Positions 26,975 through 34,679 of a stretch of DNA of 52,917 nucleotides are shown piece after piece; the first letter of the stretch is position 1; every line of letters starts with the position of its first letter. Location of the stretch: assembly GCF_004348525.1 (NCBI RefSeq), contig NZ_SMKG01000021.1, positions 1 through 52,917 on the forward strand. The letters are read 5' to 3'. A program made the position numbers and the translations under genes. This DNA is from Micromonospora sp. 15K316 (lineage in GTDB: Bacteria > Actinomycetota > Actinomycetes > Mycobacteriales > Micromonosporaceae). The notes under the pieces are model-generated. The model was not told the origin of the DNA and made no database searches. It saw nothing but the letters and a program-made list of their open reading frames with translations.

Positions 26975-27045
26975 ATACCGGTGAACGGGCCGGGGCGTCG
27001 TGCCACGACGGACACCGGCCAGCCTAGAGGGAGGGACGGACAGAA

Positions 27046-27510
27046 ATGATCATCGAACCGCGTATCGCGAACCCCGCGGGGCTGCTGCCCGACGCCGTGA
27101 AGGGCATCAACCTGCTGTACAAGGCGGCCCACTCGGCCGGCGTGCCGCAGAGCACCCTGGAGCTGGTGCACCTGCGGGCCAGCCAGATCAACGGGTGCAG
27201 CGCCTGTGTCGACTCGGGAGCCCGGGGGATGCGCAAGGCGGGGGAGACCGACGAGCGGCTCTTCGCGGTGGCCGTCTGGCGCGAGACGCCGTACTTCACG
27301 GAGGCCGAGCGGGCCGCGCTCGCGCTCGCCGAGGCCGCGACCCGCCTCGCCGACCGGCCCGACGCCGTGCCGGACGACGTCTGGGCGGAGGCCGCCCGGC
27401 ACTTCGACGAGAAGGAGCTGGCGGCGATCGTGCTCTGGATCGCCACCACCAACTTCTTCAACCGGATCAACGCCGCCACTCGCCAGCCGGCCCCGCAGAA
27501 CTGGGGCTGA
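27046..27510 (+). CDS. AhpD-like carboxymuconolactone decarboxylase family protein
   Basis: 154-aa all-helical AhpD-core protein, probably a thiol-disulfide or peroxide-linked redox protein and the likely target of the divergent ECF sigma factor. The AhpD motif is partly present: E39, then C51 and C54 in CSACVDSG. The histidine expected four residues after the second cysteine is Gly58, so the proton relay is incomplete. The family signature ELVHLRASQING precedes it. ATG 27046 follows GAGGGAGGG. Confidence 0.88.
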   Translation: MIIEPRIANPAGLLPDAVKGINLLYKAAHSAGVPQSTLELVHLRASQINGCSACVDSGARGMRKAGETDERLFAVAVWRETPYFTEAERAALALAEAATRLADRPDAVPDDVWAEAARHFDEKELAAIVLWIATTNFFNRINAATRQPAPQNWG

Positions 27511-27616
27511 CCCGACGCGGCGGACCGGGACGGACGGCGGCTGGCGGCCGTCACCCTCCCCGGTCCGCCGGTGGGCCGGGCGGGCACAGGGGGCTGTGCG
27601 GCGCGGCACGGAACCC

Positions 27617-27632
27617 TATGCTGGCGACCGTG
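27617..27632 (+). promoter_or_regulatory. Possible leaderless promoter/start of the GT87-like gene
   Basis: TATGCT (27617-27622) is followed after 7 nt by GTG 27630, the arrangement typical of leaderless actinobacterial genes. No Shine-Dalgarno sequence is seen upstream of either GTG 27630 or ATG 27618. The -35 region is poor. Confidence 0.35.
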
Positions 27633-29222
27633 CGGGATCGGCGGTTGGCACTGCTCTGGTCGGCGTTCGCCGTCGTGACGCTGGTCTCCGCCGCGCTCGT
27701 CCTGCGACGCGAGGACCGCCTCTCCGACCTGCACATCTACTACGGGGCGTTGCTCGACCTACGCGCCGGGCGCCCGCTCTACGGTTACGTAGCGGAGAAC
27801 GGCGGCCCCTTCACCTACCCGCCGTTCGCGGCGCTCGTGCTCTGGCCGATCACGCTCGTGCCCGAGTCGGTGGTGCAGATCGGCTGGCTGGTGGCGACCT
27901 GCGCGGCGGTCGTCGCCGTCGCGGTGCCGGTGGGCGCCGTGCTGGCGCGGGGACGGTCCGGGCGGCAGGTGGCGGTGGCGGTCGTGGCGCTCGCGCTGAT
28001 GCTCTCCGCCCCGGTGCAGAGCAACCTGCGCTTCGGTCAGGTCAGCATCTTCGTCGTGCTGCTGGCGCTGCTCGACGGCATGGAGGTCGTGCCACCGCGG
28101 CTGCGGGGAGTGCTCGTCGGCGTGGCGTCGGCGATCAAGCTCACCCCACTGCTCTTCGTGGTCTACTTCCTCGCCGCCGGACGCTACCGCGACGCGGCCC
28201 GCGCGGCGGCCACCTTCCTCGCCTGCGCCGGGCTGGCGGCCGCCGTCCTGCCGGGGGAGAGCTGGACCTACTGGGCCGGGACGATGCTGGAGACCAGCCG
28301 GATCGGCAACCTCGCCTCGCTGGGCAACCAGTCGCTGCACGGGATGCTGCTGCGGCTCGGGGTCGACGCGGGATCCCTGCCGCTGCTCTGGGCCGGCCTG
28401 GTGGGGGTCGTCTGCGCGGTGGCGCTGCTGCGTGCCCGGCAGCTGGCGACGCAGGGGTGGCCGGGGCACGCCGCGGTGCTCGTCGGTTGCGCCACCGTGG
28501 CCGCGTCACCGGTCTCCTGGACGCATCACCAGGTCTGGCCGGTGCTGGCGGCGATGCTGCTGATCGGGACCACGGGGGTGGCCCGCCGGGCGGCCGGCGT
28601 CGCGCTGCTGGCCACGATGGTGGTGTCGCTGGGTGCCGCGCTGAGCGCCGTCTCGATGCGGCCGGGAGTGCAGTTCCTGTTCGAGAACGCCCGCGCGCTC
28701 GGCGTCGCCGCGCTCTGCCTGACCGGGTTCGGCGGGGTCGCGGTGGCGGCGGCCCGTTCCAGACGCCCCCGGACCACCGGTCGCGCCTGGCTCCGTACGG
28801 GGGTCGCGGCGGCGACCGCCGTCGCGTTCTTCGCCGTGCAGCCGCTGCCGGCGGGCGCGGACCCGACCTTCAAGGCGTACGCGGTGGACGACGTGGCGAA
28901 CCCGCGGTACTTCTTCGTCTGCCGCGGCCCGGCCGAGTGCGCCTCCTACGACACCGGCGGGCCGGTCACCTTCGGCACCAGGACGGAGAAGACGAAGGTG
29001 CGGGTGAACGGGGTGGTGTCGACGGAGGTGGCGCGGCTGGAGTACCACTCGGCTCCGGGCGGCGCACCGCGGGTCATCCCGCTGCTGTCGCCCTATCCCG
29101 GGCCCCGGGTCTTCTCGTTCCGGTCCGCGACGATGACACACGGCCGCCTCGTCGCCTACGGCACCGACGGCCGTCCGATCGCGACGTTCGACGACGAGCT
29201 CGCCGCCGCGTTCGCCCGCTAG
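27630..29222 (+). CDS. GT87/DUF2029-type membrane glycosyltransferase with extra C-terminal domain
   Basis: 530 aa from GTG 27630 (ATG 27618 is the alternative). About ten hydrophobic helices fill residues 5-405. The first loop holds the catalytic-type aspartate in LSDLHIYYGALLDLRAGRPLYGY, typical of polyprenyl-phosphate-dependent mannosyltransferases of the DUF2029 family. Other family features are FTYPPFAALVLWPI and NLRFGQVSIFV. After a last hydrophobic segment (FFAVQPLPAGA) comes a tail of about 120 residues, probably outside the membrane, with two cysteines (CRGPAEC). I do not recognise the tail. The acceptor is unknown. Confidence 0.75.
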   Translation: MRDRRLALLWSAFAVVTLVSAALVLRREDRLSDLHIYYGALLDLRAGRPLYGYVAENGGPFTYPPFAALVLWPITLVPESVVQIGWLVATCAAVVAVAVPVGAVLARGRSGRQVAVAVVALALMLSAPVQSNLRFGQVSIFVVLLALLDGMEVVPPRLRGVLVGVASAIKLTPLLFVVYFLAAGRYRDAARAAATFLACAGLAAAVLPGESWTYWAGTMLETSRIGNLASLGNQSLHGMLLRLGVDAGSLPLLWAGLVGVVCAVALLRARQLATQGWPGHAAVLVGCATVAASPVSWTHHQVWPVLAAMLLIGTTGVARRAAGVALLATMVVSLGAALSAVSMRPGVQFLFENARALGVAALCLTGFGGVAVAAARSRRPRTTGRAWLRTGVAAATAVAFFAVQPLPAGADPTFKAYAVDDVANPRYFFVCRGPAECASYDTGGPVTFGTRTEKTKVRVNGVVSTEVARLEYHSAPGGAPRVIPLLSPYPGPRVFSFRSATMTHGRLVAYGTDGRPIATFDDELAAAFAR

Positions 29223-29232
29223 CCGGGCGCCG

Positions 29233-29308
29233 TGATCGACTCGAGTTCAAGGAAGTCGGGGCCTCCAAACCGCCTGAGACCCCGACTTCGCAGAGCTCGA
29301 GTCGATCA
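29233..29308. repeat. 76-bp two-part perfect inverted repeat
   Basis: Outer arms TGATCGACTCGAG (29233-29245) and CTCGAGTCGATCA (29296-29308) match over 13 bp. Inner arms GAAGTCGGGG (29252-29261) and CCCCGACTTC (29280-29289) match over 10 bp. They are separated by symmetric 6-nt internal bulges, and the loop is 18 nt. It begins 10 bp after the GT87-like stop. It could end transcription; the compound form also resembles dispersed intergenic repeats. I see no second copy in this window. Confidence 0.7.
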
Positions 29309-29438
29309 TGGCGTGTCGGACCTCGGTCGCGGATCCGGCCCGGGCGGGGGGCGACGCGCAGAGCCCGGTCGTGGCCGGTGGAGGGTAGTTTCGCCGTTCC
29401 CGCCGCACGAACCGGCGCGACCGGCATCATGTGCTGTC

Positions 29439-30599
29439 ATGAGGAAGTCACCCGCCGTGGCGGCGCTGCTACTCGCCGTGCTGGTGGCGGGCTGTCAGGC
29501 GTCCGAGCCCGAGTCGTTCGTCCGGCCGGCGAGCCCGTCCGCCCCACCCACCAGCGCCGCGCCGCCGACCACACTCAGGGTGGTGGCCGCCGGCGACCTG
29601 CTCGTGCATCCCGCACTCAGCGAGCAGGCGGCCGCCGACGCGCGCCGGGCGGGACGCGACGGGCACGACTTCACCCAGATCCTGGCCGCCGTGCGCCCCC
29701 GGGTGAGCGCCGCCGACCTCGCCATCTGTCACATGGAGACCCCGCTCGCCGAGCCGGACGGGCCCTTCACCGGGTGGCCGAACTTCAGCGTCCCGCCGCA
29801 GCTGGCCGACGCCGCGGCCTGGGCCGGCTTCGACACCTGCTCCACCGCCTCCAACCACTCCCTCGACACCGGAGTCGAGGGCATCGCCCGTACGCTCGAC
29901 AACCTGGACCGGGTGGGTCTGCGGCACACCGGCATGGCCCGCACCGCGGCGGAGGCCCGCCGGCCCACCGTGCTGGACGTCAAGGGCGTCAAGGTCGGTC
30001 ACCTGTCGTACACGTTGAGCTTCAACGACATCCCGCTCCCGGCGGGGCGGCCGTGGGCCGCCAACCTGATCGACGCCGACGCCATCCGCGCCGAGGCCCG
30101 CCGGGCCCGGCAGGCCGGCGCGGAGATCGTCATCCTGTCGATGCACTGGGGCACGGAGTACCAGCACGAGCCGACCGCCGACCAGACGGACCTGGCGCGC
30201 GAACTGCTGGCGTCACCGGACATCGATCTGATCGTCGGGCACCACGTGCACGTGGTGCAGCCGTTCGAGAAGCTGGGCGACAAGTGGGTCGCCTACGGCA
30301 TGGGGAACCTGATCACGCGCTTCGCCGACGGCTCGCAGGAGCGCTCGCAGGACGCGGTCGTGCCGGAGTTCACCTTCACCCGTACGGCCTCCGGCCGCTG
30401 GACGGTCACCGAGGTGACAGTGCTACCGACCTGGATGGAGTACCGGCCGCAGGCCCGGGTGGTCGACCTGACCGCCGCCACGGCCGATCCGGCCTCGCCG
30501 GCCCTGCGCCGGGCCCACTACGCCGCGGTGGTCCGGCGGATCGCCGGGCTGGTGGACCAGCGGGGCGCGGTCGCGGCGGGGCTGCGAATGCCGCACTGA
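29439..30599 (+). CDS. CapA-like lipoprotein (poly-gamma-glutamate synthesis CapA family)
   Basis: 386-aa exported metallophosphatase-fold protein. The start ATG 29439 gives a lipoprotein signal with the lipobox LVAGC (cysteine near residue 18) and then a Pro/Ser/Ala linker. CapA-family motifs follow: VVAAGDLLVHP (about 50), CHMETPL, ASNHSLDTGVEG (about 140), SMHWGTEYQ (about 235), IVGHHVHVVQP (about 265) and YGMGNLI. It may act on cell-surface polymers or phosphate esters; the exact substrate is unclear. It stands alone, converging with the FCD regulator gene. Confidence 0.85.
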   Translation: MRKSPAVAALLLAVLVAGCQASEPESFVRPASPSAPPTSAAPPTTLRVVAAGDLLVHPALSEQAAADARRAGRDGHDFTQILAAVRPRVSAADLAICHMETPLAEPDGPFTGWPNFSVPPQLADAAAWAGFDTCSTASNHSLDTGVEGIARTLDNLDRVGLRHTGMARTAAEARRPTVLDVKGVKVGHLSYTLSFNDIPLPAGRPWAANLIDADAIRAEARRARQAGAEIVILSMHWGTEYQHEPTADQTDLARELLASPDIDLIVGHHVHVVQPFEKLGDKWVAYGMGNLITRFADGSQERSQDAVVPEFTFTRTASGRWTVTEVTVLPTWMEYRPQARVVDLTAATADPASPALRRAHYAAVVRRIAGLVDQRGAVAAGLRMPH

Positions 30600-30652
30600 C
30601 GCCGGCCGCTGCGAAGACGGCCCGGCGCCGGTGGCCGTGCTGCCCGCCCCGG

Positions 30653-31411
30653 TCAGCCCTGGCCGGGTTCGCCGGCCTGCTCCCAGAGCGACCGCATCTC
30701 GTCGAACGCCTGCTCCATCAGCTCCACCATGGCCCGCCGGGCGCGCTCGCCGTCGTGCCGCTGGATGGCCTGCGCGACCTCCGCGTGCAGTTGGAGGGCC
30801 TGCTCGTGCGGGTGGTGCGGCATGAGGTGGTGCTTGTGCCGGCCGGTGAGCACCTCCGCGATCAGGTCCTGCAACCGGAGGAACATCTCGTTGCCGGAGG
30901 CGCGCAGCACCCGGCGGTGGAACTCGATGTCCAGGCGCAGGAAGCGTTCCTCGTCGCCGGCCTTGCCGGCGGCCCACATCTTCGCGGCGAGCCCGACGAG
31001 GTCGCTCGCCTCGTCGTGATCGGCCCGGGTGGCGGCCAGCAGAGCGGCGTGCGGCTCGACGGCGGTACGCAGCTCGGTGATCGATCTGAGCTGGGCCATC
31101 CGGCCGGCCGAGGCGAGCCGCCACCGGATGACCTGCGGGTCGAAGACGTTCCAGGAACTCGCCGGGCGGATCAGCACGCCGACCCGGCGGCGCGTCTCGA
31201 TGAACCCCATCGAGGCCAGCACGCGCAGCACCTCGCGGACGACCGAGCGGGACACGGCGTACCGGTCGACCAGCTCGTCGATGTTGAGCACCGATCCCGG
31301 GGTCAGTTCGCCACCGCAGATGGCGGTGCCGAGATGTTCCAGGACGCGCGCGTGCAGTCCGGTCTCGACGGGGCCGGCGCTGACGGGGGCCCCGGAGGCG
31401 GACGATTCCAC
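30653..31411 (-). CDS. GntR-family FCD regulator of the sugar-acid operon
   Basis: 252 aa from GTG 31411; ATG 31423 is an alternative start. The winged HTH (about 20-85) contains NIDELVDRYAVSRSVVREVLRVLASMG, and the helical FCD domain (about 95-235) has LDIEFHRRVLRASGN with metal-type D/H residues and LQLHAEVAQAI. It diverges from the CUT1 transporter and galactonate-type catabolic genes and likely represses them, with a sugar acid as inducer. TATGAT ends 7 nt before GTG 31411, suggesting a leaderless mRNA, and a palindrome overlaps that element (autoregulation). Confidence 0.85.
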   Translation of the reverse strand: MESSASGAPVSAGPVETGLHARVLEHLGTAICGGELTPGSVLNIDELVDRYAVSRSVVREVLRVLASMGFIETRRRVGVLIRPASSWNVFDPQVIRWRLASAGRMAQLRSITELRTAVEPHAALLAATRADHDEASDLVGLAAKMWAAGKAGDEERFLRLDIEFHRRVLRASGNEMFLRLQDLIAEVLTGRHKHHLMPHHPHEQALQLHAEVAQAIQRHDGERARRAMVELMEQAFDEMRSLWEQAGEPGQG

Positions 31412-31415
31412 GCCA

Positions 31416-31428
31416 CTGATCATATCAG
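31416..31428. promoter_or_regulatory. Palindrome over the -10 of the FCD regulator gene
   Basis: CTGAT-CAT-ATCAG, 5-bp arms around 3 bases. On the minus strand it contains TATGAT (31424-31419), 7 nt before GTG 31411. A further GATCA at 31432-31436 lies close by. It is a good candidate operator for the FCD protein itself, shared with the divergent transporter operon. Confidence 0.5.
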
Positions 31429-31441
31429 TTAGATCAACGCC

Positions 31442-31471
31442 TTGAATAAGTCTGCTTTTTGGGCCTAGCAT
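31442..31471 (+). promoter_or_regulatory. Promoter of the CUT1 sugar-acid operon
   Basis: TTGAAT (31442-31447) and TAGCAT (31466-31471) are spaced 18 bp. The stretch is unusually AT-rich for this genome. TCTGCTT (31451-31457) and AAGCAGA (31481-31487) flank the -10, and CGCCTC-GTC-GAGGCG (31505-31519) forms a hairpin in the leader, just before the ribosome site of GTG 31547. Confidence 0.6.
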
Positions 31472-31546
31472 CCCGACGTTAAGCAGATGTAAAAAGCGAG
31501 GTAGCGCCTCGTCGAGGCGACGACCGCGACAGAAGGAGAGACAAGC

Positions 31547-32833
31547 GTGCGACGTAGATCGATACTCGGCACTTCTCTGGCCGTGGTCGCCGCGATGGGC
31601 CTGACCGCCTGCGGTGGCGGGGACAGCGGCGAGGGCTCCGACACGCTGCGCATCACCCTGGTCAATCACGTGTGGACGGAGAACATCAAGCAGGCCCTGC
31701 CGGAGTTCGAGAAGCAGTCCGGTCTCAAGGTCGAGGTCACCCAGCTCGGTGAGGACCAGCTCTCCGACCAGTACAACGTCAAGCTGAACGCCGGGTCCAG
31801 CGACATCGACGTGATGATGTACCGCCCCCTGCAGGAGGGGAAGCTCTTCGCCGAGAACAAGTACCTCGCCGACCTGACCGACCGCACCAAGTCGGACGCC
31901 GGCTTCGAGTTCGGCGACTTCCAGCCCGGGCCGGTGCAGGCCACCACGTACGAGGACAAGGTGGTCGGCGTACCGATCATCACCGAGCAGGAAGTCCTCT
32001 ACTACCGGAAGGACCTGCTGGAGAAGTCCGGCTTCACCGCCCCGCCGAAGACCCTCGACGAGCTCAAGGCGCAGGCGACGAAGGTCGAGGCGGACAACCC
32101 GGGCGTGGCCGGCTTCGTGGCCCGCACCGGCAAGGCGGCCGCCGTCACCCAGTTCTCCAGCTTCCTCTACAGCTTCGGCGGCGACTTCGTCGACGGCAGC
32201 GGCAAGGCGTCGGTCAACACCCCGCAGGCCAAGCAGGCGTACGCCTACTACGGCGGGATGCTCAAGGACCACGGCCCGGAGAACATCAGCACCGACATGA
32301 GCTGGTCCGAGGCGATGGCCATCTTCACCCAGGGCAAGGCCGCCTTCTACACCGAGGCCAACTCGCTCTACAAGAACGCCACCGACCCGGCCAAGTCGAA
32401 GGTCTCCGACACCGTCGGCTTCGCGGCCTTCCCGGCCGGACCGGCCGGTTCGAAGCCGTACAACATCCCCTCCTGGGCGCTCGGCGTCAACGACGCCTCG
32501 GAGAACAAGGACAACGCCTGGAAGTTCATCCAGTGGGCGGCGGGCAAGGAGCAGTCGCTGGTGCAGCAGAAGGCCGGCGTCCCCGGCGCCCGGGCCTCGG
32601 TCTGGGCCAACCCGGAGGCCACCTCGACCTACCCGAAGGACCTCGCCGAGGCCACCACGGTCAGCACCGCCAACGGCGTCGGCCACGACCGCCCGCTGGT
32701 CGTGAAGGTCGCCGAGGCGCGCGAGATCGTCGGCCAGCCGATCGTCGACGCGATCACCGGCAAGGACTCGGCCGCCTCGGCGGACGCGGCCAACGAGGCG
32801 TTCCAGAAGTTCCTCGACGACGAGGCGAAGTAG
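31547..32833 (+). CDS. CUT1 sugar-binding lipoprotein (sugar-acid operon)
   Basis: 428-aa solute-binding protein of the maltose/CUT1 type. GTG 31547 follows GAAGGAGAG (31532-31540). The lipobox LTAC (cysteine near residue 22) is followed by a Gly/Ser linker. Fold features include LVNHVWTENIKQALPEFEKQSGLKV-like N-lobe (about 38-62), DIDVMMYRPLQ, EVLYYRKDLLEKSGF, FTQGKAAFYTEA and VNDASENKDNAWKFIQWAAG. It opens an operon of transporter and galactonate-type catabolic genes. The ligand could be a sugar acid or an oligosaccharide that yields one. Confidence 0.88.
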   Translation: MRRRSILGTSLAVVAAMGLTACGGGDSGEGSDTLRITLVNHVWTENIKQALPEFEKQSGLKVEVTQLGEDQLSDQYNVKLNAGSSDIDVMMYRPLQEGKLFAENKYLADLTDRTKSDAGFEFGDFQPGPVQATTYEDKVVGVPIITEQEVLYYRKDLLEKSGFTAPPKTLDELKAQATKVEADNPGVAGFVARTGKAAAVTQFSSFLYSFGGDFVDGSGKASVNTPQAKQAYAYYGGMLKDHGPENISTDMSWSEAMAIFTQGKAAFYTEANSLYKNATDPAKSKVSDTVGFAAFPAGPAGSKPYNIPSWALGVNDASENKDNAWKFIQWAAGKEQSLVQQKAGVPGARASVWANPEATSTYPKDLAEATTVSTANGVGHDRPLVVKVAEAREIVGQPIVDAITGKDSAASADAANEAFQKFLDDEAK

Positions 32834-32848
32834 CCCGACGGTGACGGT

Positions 32849-32870
32849 GGCGGAGCCGACGGGCTCCGCC
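32849..32870 (+). other. Intercistronic hairpin after the CUT1 binding-protein gene
   Basis: Perfect 9-bp stem GGCGGAGCC/GGCTCCGCC with a 4-nt loop, 15 nt after the stop of the binding-protein gene. There is no T-run. Placement mirrors the longer hairpin after rhaS (4307-4354) and suggests differential expression of binding protein over permeases. Confidence 0.5.
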
Positions 32871-32908
32871 GCCGCGCCGGTCACGGCCCCTGCGAATCGG
32901 AGACCCCG

Positions 32909-33859
32909 ATGTCCACCGTCACCACCCCCGACACCAGATCACCCGAGGCCCGCCCGGCGCTTCCGGACGGGTCGGCCTGGTCGCGCTGGGCCAACGCGCA
33001 CCGCAAGTGGCTCTTCGCGGCACCCGCGATGGCGTTCGTCGCCGTGCTGATCGTCTTCCCGGTGGCCTGGACCGGGTACCTCAGCCTGACCGACGCCGAG
33101 GGCTCGGTCCGCGCCGAGAGCGAGTTCATCGGCGTCCGGAACTACCTCGACGTGCTCACCGACACCGACCGGTTCTGGCCGGCGGTCTGGCGTACCGTCG
33201 CCTTCACCGGCGTCGTGCTCCTCTTCGAGGTCGTCCTCGGCATGGCGATCGCCCTGCTGCTGTGGCGTCCCTTCCGTGGCGAGCGGTGGGTTCGCGTGGC
33301 GATCCTGCTGCCGCTGGTGGCCACCCCGGTGGCCGTCGGCATGATGTGGCGCCTGATCTTCGATCCCAACATCGGGATGGCCAACCAGCTGCTCGGCTGG
33401 GTCGGCATCGGCCCCCAGCCCTGGCTCTCCGGCCAGCACTCCGCGTTGCCGACGACGATGTTCATCGACATCTGGCAGTGGACCCCGATGGTCGTCCTGA
33501 TCCTGCTGGCCGGGCTCACCTCGCTCTCCGACGAGCCCCAGGAGGCGGCGCTGATCGACGGCGCCAGCACCTGGCAGCGGTTCCGGCACGTCACCCTGCC
33601 GCTGCTCATGCCGACAGTGGTCGTGGCGATCCTGCTGCGCGGCATCGACGCGCTCAAGACCTTCGACATCCTGTACGCCACGAAGGGCCGCGGCGGCGGG
33701 TCCTTCCACGAGGTGGAGACCCTGAACGTGTACGCCTACGGGCTCAGCTTCGACTACAACGACTACGGCGTCTCGTCGACCGTCCTCATCATCTTCTTCC
33801 TGATCATCATTGGGGTGATGTGGGCGCTGACCTACCGCAAGAAGGGGCTGCAGCGATGA
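32909..33859 (+). CDS. CUT1 sugar ABC transporter permease (MalF type)
   Basis: 316-aa permease with six main hydrophobic segments after a 30-residue cytoplasmic N-terminus. The EAA loop that contacts the ATPase is EAALIDGASTWQRFRHVTLP (about 213-232). ATG 32909 follows CGGAG. It is translationally coupled to the next permease through ATGA (33856-33859). No ATPase gene is present in the operon, so an ATPase encoded elsewhere (MsiK-like in relatives) is presumably shared. Confidence 0.9.
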   Translation: MSTVTTPDTRSPEARPALPDGSAWSRWANAHRKWLFAAPAMAFVAVLIVFPVAWTGYLSLTDAEGSVRAESEFIGVRNYLDVLTDTDRFWPAVWRTVAFTGVVLLFEVVLGMAIALLLWRPFRGERWVRVAILLPLVATPVAVGMMWRLIFDPNIGMANQLLGWVGIGPQPWLSGQHSALPTTMFIDIWQWTPMVVLILLAGLTSLSDEPQEAALIDGASTWQRFRHVTLPLLMPTVVVAILLRGIDALKTFDILYATKGRGGGSFHEVETLNVYAYGLSFDYNDYGVSSTVLIIFFLIIIGVMWALTYRKKGLQR

Positions 33860-34671
33860 GACCGAGCCGGTCCTTCCGCATCTTCCGGACGGTCGCCCTC
33901 GCCGTCGTGGTGATCGGCCTGCTGGCGCCGCTGCTCTGGATGATCCTGGCGTCGCTGAAGACCAACGTCGACATCTACGACAGCGGCAAGGCGTTCGTCT
34001 TCTCGCCGACGCTGGACAACTACGCCAACGTCCTCCAGCGGGCGAACTACGTCCAGTTCATCGGCAACAGCCTCTGGGTCGCGTTCGCCGCCACCGTGCT
34101 GTCGCTGATCCTCGGCGTGCCCGCGGCGTACTCGATGAGCCGGTTCACCATGCGCCGCTCGGCGTTGGTGGTGCTCATGGCCCGGGTGATCCCGGGTGTC
34201 TCGCTCCTGGTGCCGTGGTACTACGTCTTCTCGAACCTGCGGATGGTCGGCGGGTTCACCGTGCTGATCCTGAGCCACATGTTCGTGTCGCTGCCGTTGA
34301 TCGTCTACATCATGATGGGCTACTTCGACGGGCTGCCGACCGAGCTGGAGGAGGCGGCCCTCGTCGACGGGCTGACCCACATCGGCGCGTTCCGGCGGAT
34401 CACGATGCCGCTGTCGGTACCGGGCATCGCCACCGCGGGCATCCTCTCGTTCATCTTCTCCTGGAACAACTTCATGTTCGCCCTGGTGCTCTCCGGTGCG
34501 GACACGAAGACCCTCCCGGTGGCGATCTTCGACTTCGTCGGGTACGCGAGCATCGACTGGGGCGGCCTGATGGCGGCGGCCACCGTCGTCACCCTGCCGA
34601 TCATGGTGATCGCGCTGTTCGTGCAGAAGTACGTCGTCTCCGGCCTCACCGCCGGCGCCACGAAGGGTTGA
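33856..34671 (+). CDS. CUT1 sugar ABC transporter permease (MalG type)
   Basis: 271-aa permease, six hydrophobic segments. The EAA loop reads EEAALVDGLTHIGAFRRITMP (about 170-190), followed by the conserved SWNNFMFALVLSG region. It pairs with the MalF-type permease upstream, which its start codon overlaps by 4 nt. The dehydratase gene starts 8 nt after its stop, so transport and catabolism are co-transcribed. Confidence 0.9.
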   Translation: MRPSRSFRIFRTVALAVVVIGLLAPLLWMILASLKTNVDIYDSGKAFVFSPTLDNYANVLQRANYVQFIGNSLWVAFAATVLSLILGVPAAYSMSRFTMRRSALVVLMARVIPGVSLLVPWYYVFSNLRMVGGFTVLILSHMFVSLPLIVYIMMGYFDGLPTELEEAALVDGLTHIGAFRRITMPLSVPGIATAGILSFIFSWNNFMFALVLSGADTKTLPVAIFDFVGYASIDWGGLMAAATVVTLPIMVIALFVQKYVVSGLTAGATKG

Positions 34672-34679
34672 GCAACGCC

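Noticed and set aside
27206..31432. 1408-codon plus-strand open frame
   Set aside because: It runs through five clear genes on both strands, is extremely Arg-rich and matches no family: a GC artefact.
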